The notes under the pieces: model-generated
Told to the model about the DNA's origin: nothing
Database searches by the model: none
The model's input: the letters and a program-made list of their open reading frames with translations, nothing else
Program-made: the position numbers and the translations under genes
In this document: positions 54,231 through 64,000 of the stretch, one piece after another
Layout of the letters: every line of letters starts with the position of its first letter
How positions within the stretch are numbered: the stretch's first letter is position 1
NCBI GenBank assembly: GCA_027943245.1
Contig: JANDJZ010000027.1
Coordinates: 124,001-188,000, forward strand
DNA length: 64,000 bases
From: Acanthamoeba sp. SK_2022b
Lineage: Eukaryota; Discosea; Longamoebia; Acanthamoebidae
Direction of reading: 5' to 3'

Positions 54231-55303
54231 TCAGTACTCGAGGATGGCTTCGCCGGCCTTGGTGATCGGTTCTATCGTGCACTTGAGCTCAAACGCCTTG
54301 GCCAACACAATCTTGAATATCTTTTGCACGTTCTCTGATGAGTGCGCCGAGCAGAAGACGAGCGGAGCCTTCATGGCTTTGGCGAACTTACGCGCCTGTC
54401 CATGAGGAGTGAGCATCATGTGAGATTGTGATTATGACCGTGCGTGACCGGTAATCGCCAATGATCGCACCTGTTTTGTGATCTCTTCCTGCTCTTCCTT
54501 GGGGAACGTGGCGAAGAGATCGTATTTGGTTCCGATTAGGAATGGAATGGCGCTCTGGAGGTGGTGGCCATTACATGAGATGGGGAGGTAAGGAGCCTGA
54601 CACAGTTTGCAACAAAAAAAGAAGAAAGGAGAATGGGCATGCCTTATTGAACCCACGCGCTTGCCTGAACCACTCTTTGATGGAGATAAGAGTCGACTTT
54701 CGGGAGAGATCAAACATGAAGAGGATGGCGACAGCGTCGTTGCACACCAGCGGCAGCATCGCTATGAACTCCCGCGAACCTGCCACGCACGTGTGCACGC
54801 AACAGACCCGGCGTGAGTGGGAGGAACCCAAACACTTGGGTCGGCAGGACCTGTACCTCCAAGATCCCATATGCTGAAGTTGATGTCATTGTTTCGGATG
54901 TTGATCGTCTTCTCCATGAAGTTGACTCCTGCAGGCCCCAAATTTAATCAGTTAATTTTCTTAAATTCTGGAGGTGAGCCGTGCTCTAGCCTATGGCACG
55001 ATATAAGTGGTGCTTTTCTTTTTTCATCAAGAACAAGAAAGCTTTCCGCTTGCACAGAAGAGAGAATCGACCTCAAAAAATGGGGGGGAGAGCAAAAAGA
55101 AGCGCACCTAAGGTACAGATGTAGTCCTCGTCGAATTTGTTTTCAACGTACTTGACCATGAGGGACGTCTTGCCCACTTCGCTGTCGCCCACCATGCCGA
55201 CCTTGATGGTGACTGAGTTCTTTCCGCCCGCCGCCCCCTTTCGTTTGTATTTATCGCCTCCTGCCTCCGACCGCTGGCGCTCTCGCTGCGATGTCTCTTC
55301 CAT
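54231..55303 (-). CDS. Spg1/Tem1-type small GTPase (septation/mitotic exit)
   Basis: Five exons from ATG 55303 ([20 protein letters not shown]). The P-loop is in [20 protein letters not shown], switch I in [20 protein letters not shown], and DxxG in [37 protein letters not shown] and [15 protein letters not shown] follow. The base-binding loop reads [20 protein letters not shown] (TKYD rather than NKxD), and the SA loop [16 protein letters not shown]. The [23 protein letters not shown] and GTKYD features are specific to Spg1/Tem1. No C-terminal Cys for prenylation (ends AGEAILEY), as in that family. In fungi it controls septation and mitotic exit; in amoebae a cytokinesis role is inferred. 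Confidence 0.92.
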
Positions 55304-55560
55304 TTTTTATCCTTCCTAGCTTCCAATCCCTGTTTAAAATGGATGGACCCCAGGGATCAAGTTGCAATTCTAAACCAAACGCAAAACAAATCGGAGCGAG
55401 AACGCTGTTCGCAGGCTGTAAGTCATTAATGACACTGACACGCGGTGGAATTGTAACAATTAAAATGTCATGAATGAAGAAAAGTTGCTTCAAGTAAGAA
55501 AAACAAGAAAAAACAAAAACAAAAACAAAAACAAGGAACTGCGGTGCGCGTTTGGCGTAA

Positions 55561-56413
55561 ATGGGTAAGAGAAAGGCCCCAACAAAGGAGGATGAGGACA
55601 TGCCTGGCGTGGCAACGAGAAGCTCAAGGCGTCGTGGGAACTCAGCGGCGGTGGCGACCAAACGCCGAAGGGTTGCCCTCGTAGATGAAGATGAGGACAG
55701 TGAGGGCTCGCCCCCCGCCACTCCCGTCACCAAGGGCACCAAGAAAAAGGCTGTCTCGCCGCCGCACGAGTCCTCAGCAGTCAGTGAAGTCGTACGGCCT
55801 TCCGACTCTCTTTTTCTTTTGCTCTTGCTCTCTGTGCCATAACATCAACCGGCCGGTTGGTGCAGGAGGTGGAGGAGCTGCCGTTCAAGAACTTGGCTAA
55901 AAGCAAGCTGGCAGAGGCGCAGGCTGCCGGCAGACGGCCAATCTTTAAGAACCTCAAGCAAATACTCAAAGCTGAGGAGCCCCTTAGCAAGGAGCTCCCG
56001 CCATCAGTGCCCTCATGTACGTGGCGCAGCACGGCTCTTTGACGCTACTATCGTGGGTGCCAGTGATATAGAGGCCTTCATCTTCTGATCATATGATTCG
56101 CGGGGCAGATAACAGCATCAACGCGCCACCTTCTCTCGTACCGGCCAAGAAGTACTGCGATATCACTGGCCTAGTGGTAATGGCCGCCTCTTCCGAGTTT
56201 TTCAGGGGCGTCAATGCCTTATCTTAACACGACTTTCCTCGTTGCGGACCTTGCGTATGTGCGTGTCTGGCTTGGCGACAGGCGCCCTACACCGATCCAC
56301 GCACAGGCCTGCGGTATGCGTCTACAGAGGTCTTCCAATATCTCCAAACTTTGCCGCACGACTACGTGCAACGCTTCCTCCAGCTGCGCAATGCTGCTAT
56401 CAAGCTACGGTGA
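55561..56413 (+). CDS. INO80C: INO80 complex subunit C / Ies6-like (YL1 C-terminal domain)
   Basis: The N-terminus (MGKRKAPTKEDEDMPGVATR) has basic NLS-like clusters (SSRRRGN, TKRRRVA) and an acidic patch. Then EVEELPFKNLAKSKLAEAQA, IFKNLKQILKAEEPLSKELP and NSINAPPSLVPAKKYCDITG. The YL1-C domain ends APYTDPRTGLRYASTEVFQY with LQTLPHDYVQRFLQLRNAAI. PSLVPAKKYCDITGLxAPYTDPRTGLRY is the Ies6/INO80C signature, which binds DNA and Arp5 in the INO80 nucleosome remodeller. Four exons, about 190 aa, stop at 56413. An AATAAA lies at 56465-56470. Confidence 0.88.
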
Positions 56414-56464
56414 TCCAGACTCGTTGGGCTCCCCTCGCCTGTGCAGACATCTCTCTGGGTCAAA

Positions 56465-56470
56465 AATAAA
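56465..56470 (+). terminator. AATAAA polyadenylation signal of the INO80C-like gene
   Basis: 52 nt after the INO80C stop and 39 nt before the ATG of the next gene, repeating the tight spacing seen at 2463-2551. Confidence 0.45.
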
Positions 56471-56508
56471 AGAACAAACATTTTTTTGTTTAATTTTTTA
56501 TTCCGAAC

Positions 56509-59500
56509 ATGGAGGAGGCAGGGGGCGGAAGTGGGGCTGGTGAGGCTCCGCCTTCTGGGGTTGTGCTGTTGGCGTCGTATGCAGCCTTTGATGGCAACGC
56601 ATCCACGCAGCTCACTCTGCTGCCTCGCACGTAAGTTCAACACTCATCGCCAGGGGATAAGCCTGCTTTCGTTTCACACTCTGCGCAGGTGTGCGTCGAA
56701 TAGCACCGTCCGCGGGGAGCTGTCACTGAGCCTGTGGGCCTACCCGGTATGGCTAGCGATTGTGACGGGTCTTGGCCCGAAAGCCCTCAGGCACACAGGC
56801 CCACTCACAGCACCAAAAGAACAGGAGATGTGAGTGGGGAGAGAAAGCAGTACTGCTGTTTCAGGGATCGGCAATTCAACGCCCGGCCGTGGCTCTCTGG
56901 CTCTCTGTAACACCCTTTCCCCTGCTTCTTCCCGGAACCTCATTGACGGGCGCTGCGGACAGGCCAACGGATCAGTGGTGGGGCAGCTGCAGGGCTACAC
57001 CTTCCGCTCCACTTCCCGGGTGAGTGAGAATCGATGGTACAATACAATGCACATTTTTCCCGCTCCCCGCTTCTGCCACTTGGCTGTTGCCTGTTAACAG
57101 GCTATGCCGCAACCACCATAGGACTCATATTGCCTTGAGATGCCAGCGCCAGGGCGAGACGACCTTGATCGACCTTTTCATCGACGGGAAAGCAGCGGCT
57201 CAGCACGAAGGCAAAGGGCCCATAATCTTACCGAGCTCAAGGAGTACACTGATCCACACACGTTTGGGGCCTTCTCTGCCTGTGGAGGAGCCTTACACAA
57301 GCTCGTGCAGATCCGTTCTTTCTGGCTGGGCTGCCTGCCTCGATGATGGCAAATGGTAAAGGCGACAAGGTGGTGCCCTACATGGGCCTCATGTGCGACG
57401 TGAACCTATTCTACGCAGCTATCCCCACTGGTTACATTGCTTCTATGTACACGCGGTACGATACGCGGTAAGTGAATGCGTAGACCGCTGGTTGTTGTGT
57501 ACTCAAGTGACGCATTCATTCAGCGCTCCTGGTTATCCGCCTCCCAGCGCCCCAGCCGTGCCACTGGAGTCACGGCCCATCAAACACTTGGCCGAGATAA
57601 TCGATTGGCAACCGGGCGCCGACCCTCTCAACATCTCTCATGTTGCCCTACGCGCGAGGCCCGATATTGACGACACTACTCACAAACAGCGCAGGTGTGC
57701 CACAAGTCTCTCTCATTCTCGTCCCTTCTTTGTTCGTCGTTGCCGCACTGGGCTGATTTGCTTCAGGATTCATTGTCACGATATGGCCGGTGGTTACCTG
57801 GACGACCGGTTTGCGCTGGGCTGTACTACGGAGCACATCTACAACTTCTACAACTGGCAGTTTGTTGATATCTTCATCTATTTTTCTCACCATCGGATCA
57901 CCGTTCCACGTACCTCCCCTCCCTCATTCCTCTTCCGCGGTTGCTGCTTCCACTAACGTCTAATACGATGCCTGTGTTTCAGCTGTTGGTTGGATCGATG
58001 CTGCTCACCGGAATGGAGTCAAGATCCTGGTAAGGATTCCACCTCTTGTGGTCTATGCAGCAAACTGCTCGTCTGGTGTTCATTACTTTCTCTCTGGTGT
58101 GCACGCGTAGGGCACCTTTATCACAGAATGGGATGCCTCAAAACCCGACGCACTACATCTTTTAGACGGCCTGCCAGGTGAAGCGAGCGATTCCTCCTTC
58201 CTCGCCTTTGCTGCTACCACTCACTGGTGTATGTTGGTTAATAGGCGGAGGGGATCGCTTCTTCTTTGCGGATAAGCTCATCGCGATGGCCAAGTATTAC
58301 AGGTTCGACGGATGGTTCTTCAACATCGAGTGTGGGCTCGACTCACCTGAGCACGCACAGCGGATGGCCAACTTCATCTCCTACATGAGGACGGCGATCA
58401 AGCATGCGCTTGGTGATGGAGCCCTCGTGATCTGGTACGACAGCGTCACCACCGACGGAACCCTCAAGTACGCATACTTTGGCCAGTTTGTTTTCATCGT
58501 TCAGCGTCATGAAGCTGACCAGCATTAGGTGGCAGAACCAGTTGAACGAGAAGAACGAGGCCTTCCTCGATGCCAGCGATGGCATGTTCGTGAACTATGC
58601 GTGGACGACTGAAATGCTGCGCAGCAGTCACGCCCGTGCGGGGAGGCGTAACCACGACGTCTACTTTGGGATTGACTGCTGGGGGCGGGGCACGTACGGT
58701 GGCGGCCAATACAACTGTCACAAGGCCCTGCAGGCCATCAGCGACCTCCAAGTAGTAGCCTCACCTCTCCGGCGCCACTTTCGCAGTCGTGTTGTTGACC
58801 AATGGATTGCATGGTGCAGAGCCGTCACCCCGCGGAGGGCAGTACGTCCGTAGCGTTCTTCGCTCCGGCGTGGACGTTCGAGGGCAGGCACGGAGGTCGG
58901 GAGGGCTTCGAGCTGGTGGAAAGACGCTTTTGGCTGGGGAGCAACTCGTCAGAGTGTTTCCACTTTGATGTCGACATCGAGCCCACGTTCCTCTCCGCTG
59001 CCTCCTTCGGACAGGTCAGCCCTGGTACGCAGTAATCACCTTTGTGTATTTGAACTTCTGCGATCGCGCCATAGGGCGTCTTAACCGGTCGGGAGCAGAT
59101 TCGATCAAGGAAGACAAATGGTTTGCGGAGAACGGCGGCGACGGGTGGAAGCTAATCCAGGGCGAGCACGTAGGCCCGAATGTGATGCTGTCCGGACAAA
59201 GCGTGTTGCAGGCTTCTCATGGGTGGTGCAGGTAAGTGAGGGCCACACCTCCTTGTTCTTAGGGAAAAGGACTCTGGGTAAGAAGTCTTGGCTGGCCGTT
59301 GTCTGACACGTCATTCGGGCTTTGGGCACAGGCGAGGCCGGGAGTTTGACCTGGTGCGGCTCCTCGAGGGCGAGCTCAACCGGAGAGGCGCCACTGGCAT
59401 GGAGGCCTCTGCCCTACTCGACCAGTTCCAGTCAAGCATCTCGTTTGGGGAATGGTACGACGTGCCCGCGAGCGGGCTGCAGCCACTCTCTATGCGGCGT

Positions 59501-61548
59501 GGCCCCTCACTGCATCATCTCTTCTCGCGCAGGTTTGCGGGCGGGCCTCCAAACTGTGCGGACTCCTTCTACCTCAAGGCACGTCCCTGCCCATCGACTC
59601 TTTCTTGAAGTCCGTTCCCCTGATTAAATCTACTGCCATTAAACAGGTGGAGCTGCGAGACGGCGACCGCAATACGCTGGCCACGTACGATTCGACAGTG
59701 CTCACTGCGGACTCGAATTGGCACTTGGTCGGATCCAGGTTGTTTGGGTTTGGATCGGGCGCTCGCTATCTCTATTGGGAGGTACGCTCGCCTTGGTCTT
59801 CTGAAGAGGGGGGACAAGGGCACCAGCACCGTATCCTGATCGCGACCTCCCTCCCACTGCAGGATGGAGCCAAGGACGCAGAAAACTGGGCAGGCCACTT
59901 TGGGACAAAGATCGCCGGTGCATTCTTGCAGTTCAAATGGCATTCCAATGACCAGCTCGCCTGTACGCATAACCCTCCCCAGTCACGGGCCTTTCATTCT
60001 TCGCGTGAACGAACACACATAAACACACACGAACGCATTTTGAAGAAGGGCTCTTGAGCTTATAGTTTTCCGATTCATGGTGCCAGGCCTTGCCATCAAG
60101 GAGAGCATCGCCAGCTATCTGCCGGAGAGAGAAGCTCCCTGCGCTCTACCCTTCTACACCAACTTTGACCAGGGGGTCGGGCATATGCTCTTTAGCGAAG
60201 GCGAGGTATGACAGAAATCTCGCACACGCGTTCACCCCCAATCCACACCGTGAGCTCACGGGGTGGCTACCTCCTCCGACGGCAGCTGCTACGCGAAGGT
60301 CCGTGGAGTCACCTAAGTCGACAGAGTCTGCAGCCCACCTTCCGTTATGGCCAACGGTAGTGATTACCAGCGCGCCCGCTTTCTCTCCCTTTCACCACAC
60401 CCTGTCGAGGTATTGACGCTGTAGACGACGCAGGGTGGGCGGTTGTGGCGACAGCATCGAGTTTGGCATCGCTCACGACCTGGCGTTCGAAGGAGGTACA
60501 CCCCTCAACCCCCGCTTTACTTTCTCGGAGCTGCAAGGAGCACTTCTCAACGACCGACGACGGCAGGTTCTTCTTTGTTGATATCGGGCATGTTCGACAG
60601 CCGATCTCTGGCGCCGGGTGAGGCGCCCTACCACCACGCGCGGCTGTTCAAGACGCACCTCGCCATGCCCACGAGTCCCTCCACTCTGCTTCTGGTTTCC
60701 ATAGCGACTCGTGACGAGACCCCGGGTGCCACGGTCGAGCTCGTGCTGGAGCTCGACGACGGCGCGCTCCTGCGACTGGGCTCGCCCACGCGTCCTCGAC
60801 CTCCGCTCGAGCGCCAGGCGAAGGGGGGCCTGCTTGTCGTCGAGCCGAGCCAAACAGAGGGCCAGCGCGGATGGGCACGGGTCACGTATCGGGTGCCGGC
60901 CGAGGCGCTGGGAAGACACCGCGTGGTGAGCCTGTCCCTACTCAGCTACCTGGCTCGGACGTCCACGCCAGGCCCCGCTCCGTACAAGGCGCGCGTAGGC
61001 GAGATATGCATCAGCTCGGCCACTGCCCACGCACCGCCGTCGGAGATTGCGCGTCCTCCGCCGGTCAACAACTTGCAGGGCAAGGCGTCGTGGACCGTCG
61101 CCTCGCTGCACCCCTTTAAGGGCCAAGAGGAAGTGCAGGAGGGGGACAGCGTCCAAGGGCGTCTGACGAACGTCTGGCTGACATGGGACCGTCCCAGCGC
61201 CTCGGACGCAGCATCAGAGGTACCCAGCAGGTCAGAATCCTAAAGCGCTATGCTGGTGGCGCTGACTGTGGGTGGGGTGCGTGTGGGAACCAGGTGGAAA
61301 GCTGTGACGTCTACTTCGCCGGCAAATACGTGGGGCGGAGCTACGCCGATGGGTACTTCATGGAGGACGTATTGTACGGGTTGCGGCCTACGCGCGCAGA
61401 CACCGCCGACCAGCAGTTGGGAACGGAGGGGAAAGAAGACGAGGAAGAGATGGAGGAAGTGGTGGGCGAATTCGCAGTCGTCAGTGTAAGCCCTCTGGGC
61501 GTGAAACAGCGGATGGCGGACGCCGCAAGGGTCGTGGTAAAGTGGTGA
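56509..61548 (+). CDS. LamG-like + GH85 endo-beta-N-acetylglucosaminidase (ENGase)
   Basis: Many exons. The first part looks like a LamG/ConA-type domain: ASYAAFDGNASTQLTLLPRT, VRGELSLSLWAYP, GQANGSVVGQLQGYTFRST, ETTLIDLFIDGKAAAQHEG and YMGLMCDVNLFYAAIPTGYI. It is followed by the ENGase core: IKHLAEIIDWQPGADPLNIS, CHDMAGGYLDDRFALGCTTE, YNFYNWQFVDIFIYFSHHRI, GVKILGTFITEWDASKPDAL, YYRFDGWFFNIECGLDSPEH (catalytic N-x-E in FFNIE), MFVNYAWTTEMLRSSHARAG and HDVYFGIDCWGRGTYGGGQY. C-terminal beta-rich domains run to VVKW at 61548. It cleaves the chitobiose core of N-glycans in free oligosaccharides or glycoproteins. The joint between the LamG part and GH85 (57240-57480) is not resolved; two genes remain possible. 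Confidence 0.8.
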
Positions 61549-61572
61549 GAGACCCGACGCTCGGGATTGCGC

Positions 61573-63735
61573 TTAGCACACCGAAGTGAAAGTCTCATCG
61601 TCGGCCTTGCCCTTGCCCTTGGCTTTCTGCTCGTCTGTGTCCTCCTTGCGCAGGGCCTTGGTCTCGGTCACTGCAGCAGCGCGCACGGGCTGGGGACTCT
61701 CCGCGCCGTGCCTGTCGTAGAGGGTCTCGTAGGCGATCACCAAATCCCTGCCCAGCTTCTCGAGGATGGCCTGGCGGTGACGACAAGTTGATGCGTTACC
61801 TCCCGTCAACTCACCTCATCCTACACTCCCTCCCGTGAGAAGCGTACCTTGGTGTGAATCTCGCGCACGACGATGCGCAGGATGGTCTTGGTCTCCATGG
61901 CGGGCGGCAGCTTGTAGGCCGGCACGATCCACCCCTTCTGCCGGAGGGTGTGCATGATGTCGTACTCGTCAAAGTTGAGGGTGCCGCCCTGAATTGTCTT
62001 GAGGCGGATGCACACGAGCGGAAGGCCTTCGTTGCCCTGTCGGTGAATCTCGGAGAGAACGTCGAAGTAGCCCGTGTCCTTGAGCAGGAACGACAGGAAC
62101 CGAGCGCCCTCCAGGCACGATGTGATCACATCCATGTAGCCTACCTGTGATGGCCGAAGGGAGAAACAATTGGTTAAAAAAAATAAACAGATAAAAAAAA
62201 GATAAATGAAAGACCGCGCAACTAAACAAAGCCCAGGGACTCATGAGGGGGACGTCGTACCCGACCCAGGCGCAGGAAGTTGTAGTACTGGCCCAGCACG
62301 CCGATCGAGCTGCGGGAGAAGTTGAGGTTGAAGGTGGGCTCGTCACCGCCGAGGTAGTCCAGATGGAAGACGAGATCATCGGGCAGGTCCTTCTCGTCGC
62401 GCCACAGGATCCAGCCGATGCCGGGATAGACGAGGCCGTACTTGTGGCCTGACACGTTGATGCTCTTCACGCGCGGCACGCGGAAGTCCCACTCCAGGTA
62501 GGGGAAGACGAAGGGCGCCACGAAGCCGCCCGATGCCGCATCTACGTGGATGTCCACGTCGTATCTGGAACAGAACAGGTGTTGCATCTCTCTTTAGCAT
62601 CGGCAGCCCGCATTGGGCGTAGAGTTAGGGGGCTAGTAGAGCCATCCACGTACCCCTTCTCCTGCTGGAGCTTGTCGAGCTCGCGGCTGAGGAGCTTGAC
62701 CTTCTCAAAGTGTCCGGTGAAGGTGGAGCCGAGGATGGAAAACACGCAGATCGTGTTCTCGTCGATGAACTTGACAGCTTCCTTGGCGTCCATCATGTAG
62801 TGCGTGGTGTCGTGGATGGGCACCGCTCGCGGCTCCACGTCAAAGTACCTCGCGAACTTCTTCACCACAACTAGACATTCGAGCCGTGCGAGGTAAGGGC
62901 AAGAACAGTGAAGGAGAAGCGGGAGCTTCGCGATGACCTACCATGGGCGTTGGTGCCGAACACGATGTTGGGCTTGTCGGTGGGCTTGCCCTGCGCCTCC
63001 ATCTTCTTCCTCCATCTGAACTTGGCGGCCAGACACCCGAGCATGATGGCTGCGTTATGTTGGGCCAGTGTCAGCTCACTCATTCTTTCCAGTTGTTACT
63101 GTCGTGTGGAAAATCGCGCGCGCGAGGAGAGAACGGCGGTACCCTCAGAAGAGCCAATGCAGCTGGTCCCGACGGACTTGCTGTCCTTGGGAGAGTTGAA
63201 GAGGCGGGCCAGCATGTTCACGCACCGGTCCTGAACCTCGACTGTTTGCGGATACTCTTCCTGCACAGAGCCCCCCCCCCAACTCTCAGGTCAGTCTCCG
63301 ATCCCACACCCGAGCGCCTGCCAACTCAGGAGCGAACCTTGTCGACAAAATTCTTGCCCAGGTTCTCGGCCATGAGCTTCTCTGCCTCAGGTTCCATCCA
63401 CGTGGCGACGAAGGTGGCCATGTTCTGGATGGGCTTGCCCTCCAGCTCCAGTTCGTCCTTTATGAGCTGGTACACGGCATTGGCTGGGGTCGACGTCTCG
63501 GGCATCTCGAACTACGCCCCAGCAAGCCCAGTGAGCTGCCGGTCGCCTCCAGTGCATAAGCGCCCAACAGAGGCAAGGGAAGAAGTGTTACCTTGGGAAT
63601 GTCCTTGTCGGTGAAGCGCGAGGCGAAGGCAAGAGAGTGAATTTCTGGGCGGGTGCCGGTGCCCATGGCTGCGGCCTTCTCGCGGTCACGAGCGGAGAGG
63701 GCTTCCACGTTTACACGTCCTGATAGTCTCGGCAT
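61573..63735 (-). CDS. Glutamate decarboxylase (PLP-dependent, group II)
   Basis: About ten exons from ATG 63735 ([20 protein letters not shown]). Family blocks run in order: [131 protein letters not shown] (PLP-binding Lys in S-G-H-K-Y-G) and [19 protein letters not shown]. The C-terminus reads [20 protein letters not shown] and ends in an Ala/Lys-rich tail with DDETFTSVC. It converts glutamate to GABA. The pattern (G-H-K-Y-G, S-R-S-x) matches the bacterial/plant/fungal GadA type, not the animal neuronal type. One intron has an A-rich core (62170-62215). Confidence 0.93.
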
Positions 63736-64000
63736 AGTAGTAGTGTTGGCAGTGTGCTGTGGAGGGTGGGGTGAGTGTAATGTAATAGGAAGAGCCATCC
63801 TTGCCTGACCGCACGCAAGGAATGATTCCTGTCGACAACGGGGCTCACGCCGACGACTTTCCTCCGGAAAGAGGCAGGAGGACCGGGGTCGACACAAACC
63901 GACCAAAGCGGGGGTTACACAGAGGACGAGGAGAAAGGAGGCAACATTGTATTGTGGGTGAAAACGAGATCGCGATGGCTAATGGGGAGCAGAACAGTAA
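63736..64000. other. Upstream region of the glutamate decarboxylase gene
   Basis: 265 bp to the window edge; presumed promoter and 5' UTR of the leftward GAD gene. No TATA and no other gene are seen. Confidence 0.4.

Overview
This window looks like nuclear DNA of a free-living amoeba close to Acanthamoeba (Amoebozoa). It is GC-rich with strongly GC-biased third codon positions. It has about 33 tightly packed protein genes on both strands. Most are cut by many short introns (about 50-150 nt, GT...AG, often with a pyrimidine run before AG). The gene set is eukaryotic: U1-70K, an mRNA capping guanylyltransferase, an Ies6/INO80C-like protein, a Spg1/Tem1-type GTPase, and a beta-thymosin/actobindin-type repeat protein of a kind first described from Acanthamoeba. 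The genus is inference; the protist-type gene structure is directly visible. I saw no rRNA, tRNA, CRISPR array or intact transposon. Exon joins were made by eye, so CDS coordinates are whole-gene spans from start to stop, introns included.

Layout. 0-5 kb: edge of a minus-strand gene, an F-box/LRR gene (+), a secreted DsbA-like protein (+), a PhyH dioxygenase (-). 5-13 kb: DnaJ-UIM co-chaperone (-), UBE2S-type E2 (+), an Hcp-like/F-box fusion (-), U1-70K (-), an unknown coiled-coil protein (+), a CsbD + WH2/beta-thymosin protein (-). 14-24 kb: small membrane protein (-), type I membrane protein (-), OGFOD2-type dioxygenase (-), RhoGAP (+), ZIP transporter (+). 24-38 kb: Sel1-repeat protein (+), RING-BRCT (BRCA1/BARD1-like) protein (+), inositol polyphosphate kinase (-), phosphatidylserine synthase (+), small secreted protein (-), PiT phosphate transporter (-), SDR (-). 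38-48 kb: jacalin-like lectin with F-box-like tail (+), bestrophin-like membrane protein (-), universal stress protein (+), capping enzyme (+), low-complexity protein (-). 48-64 kb: a 5.7-kb gene for a large secreted repeat protein (-), Spg1-like GTPase (-), INO80C (+), LamG-GH85 endoglycosidase (+), glutamate decarboxylase (-).

The genes do not form a pathway. Recurrent themes are ubiquitin signalling (two F-box proteins, possibly a third, an E2, a RING protein, a UIM co-chaperone), RNA processing, and membrane or secreted surface proteins. The most unusual observation is a gene joining a domain that closely follows the bacterial type VI secretion Hcp pattern to a eukaryotic F-box. Others are a CsbD-actin-binding fusion, a roughly 300-residue repeat in the large secreted protein that I do not recognise, and two AT-rich intergenic islands almost devoid of CpG in otherwise CpG-rich DNA.
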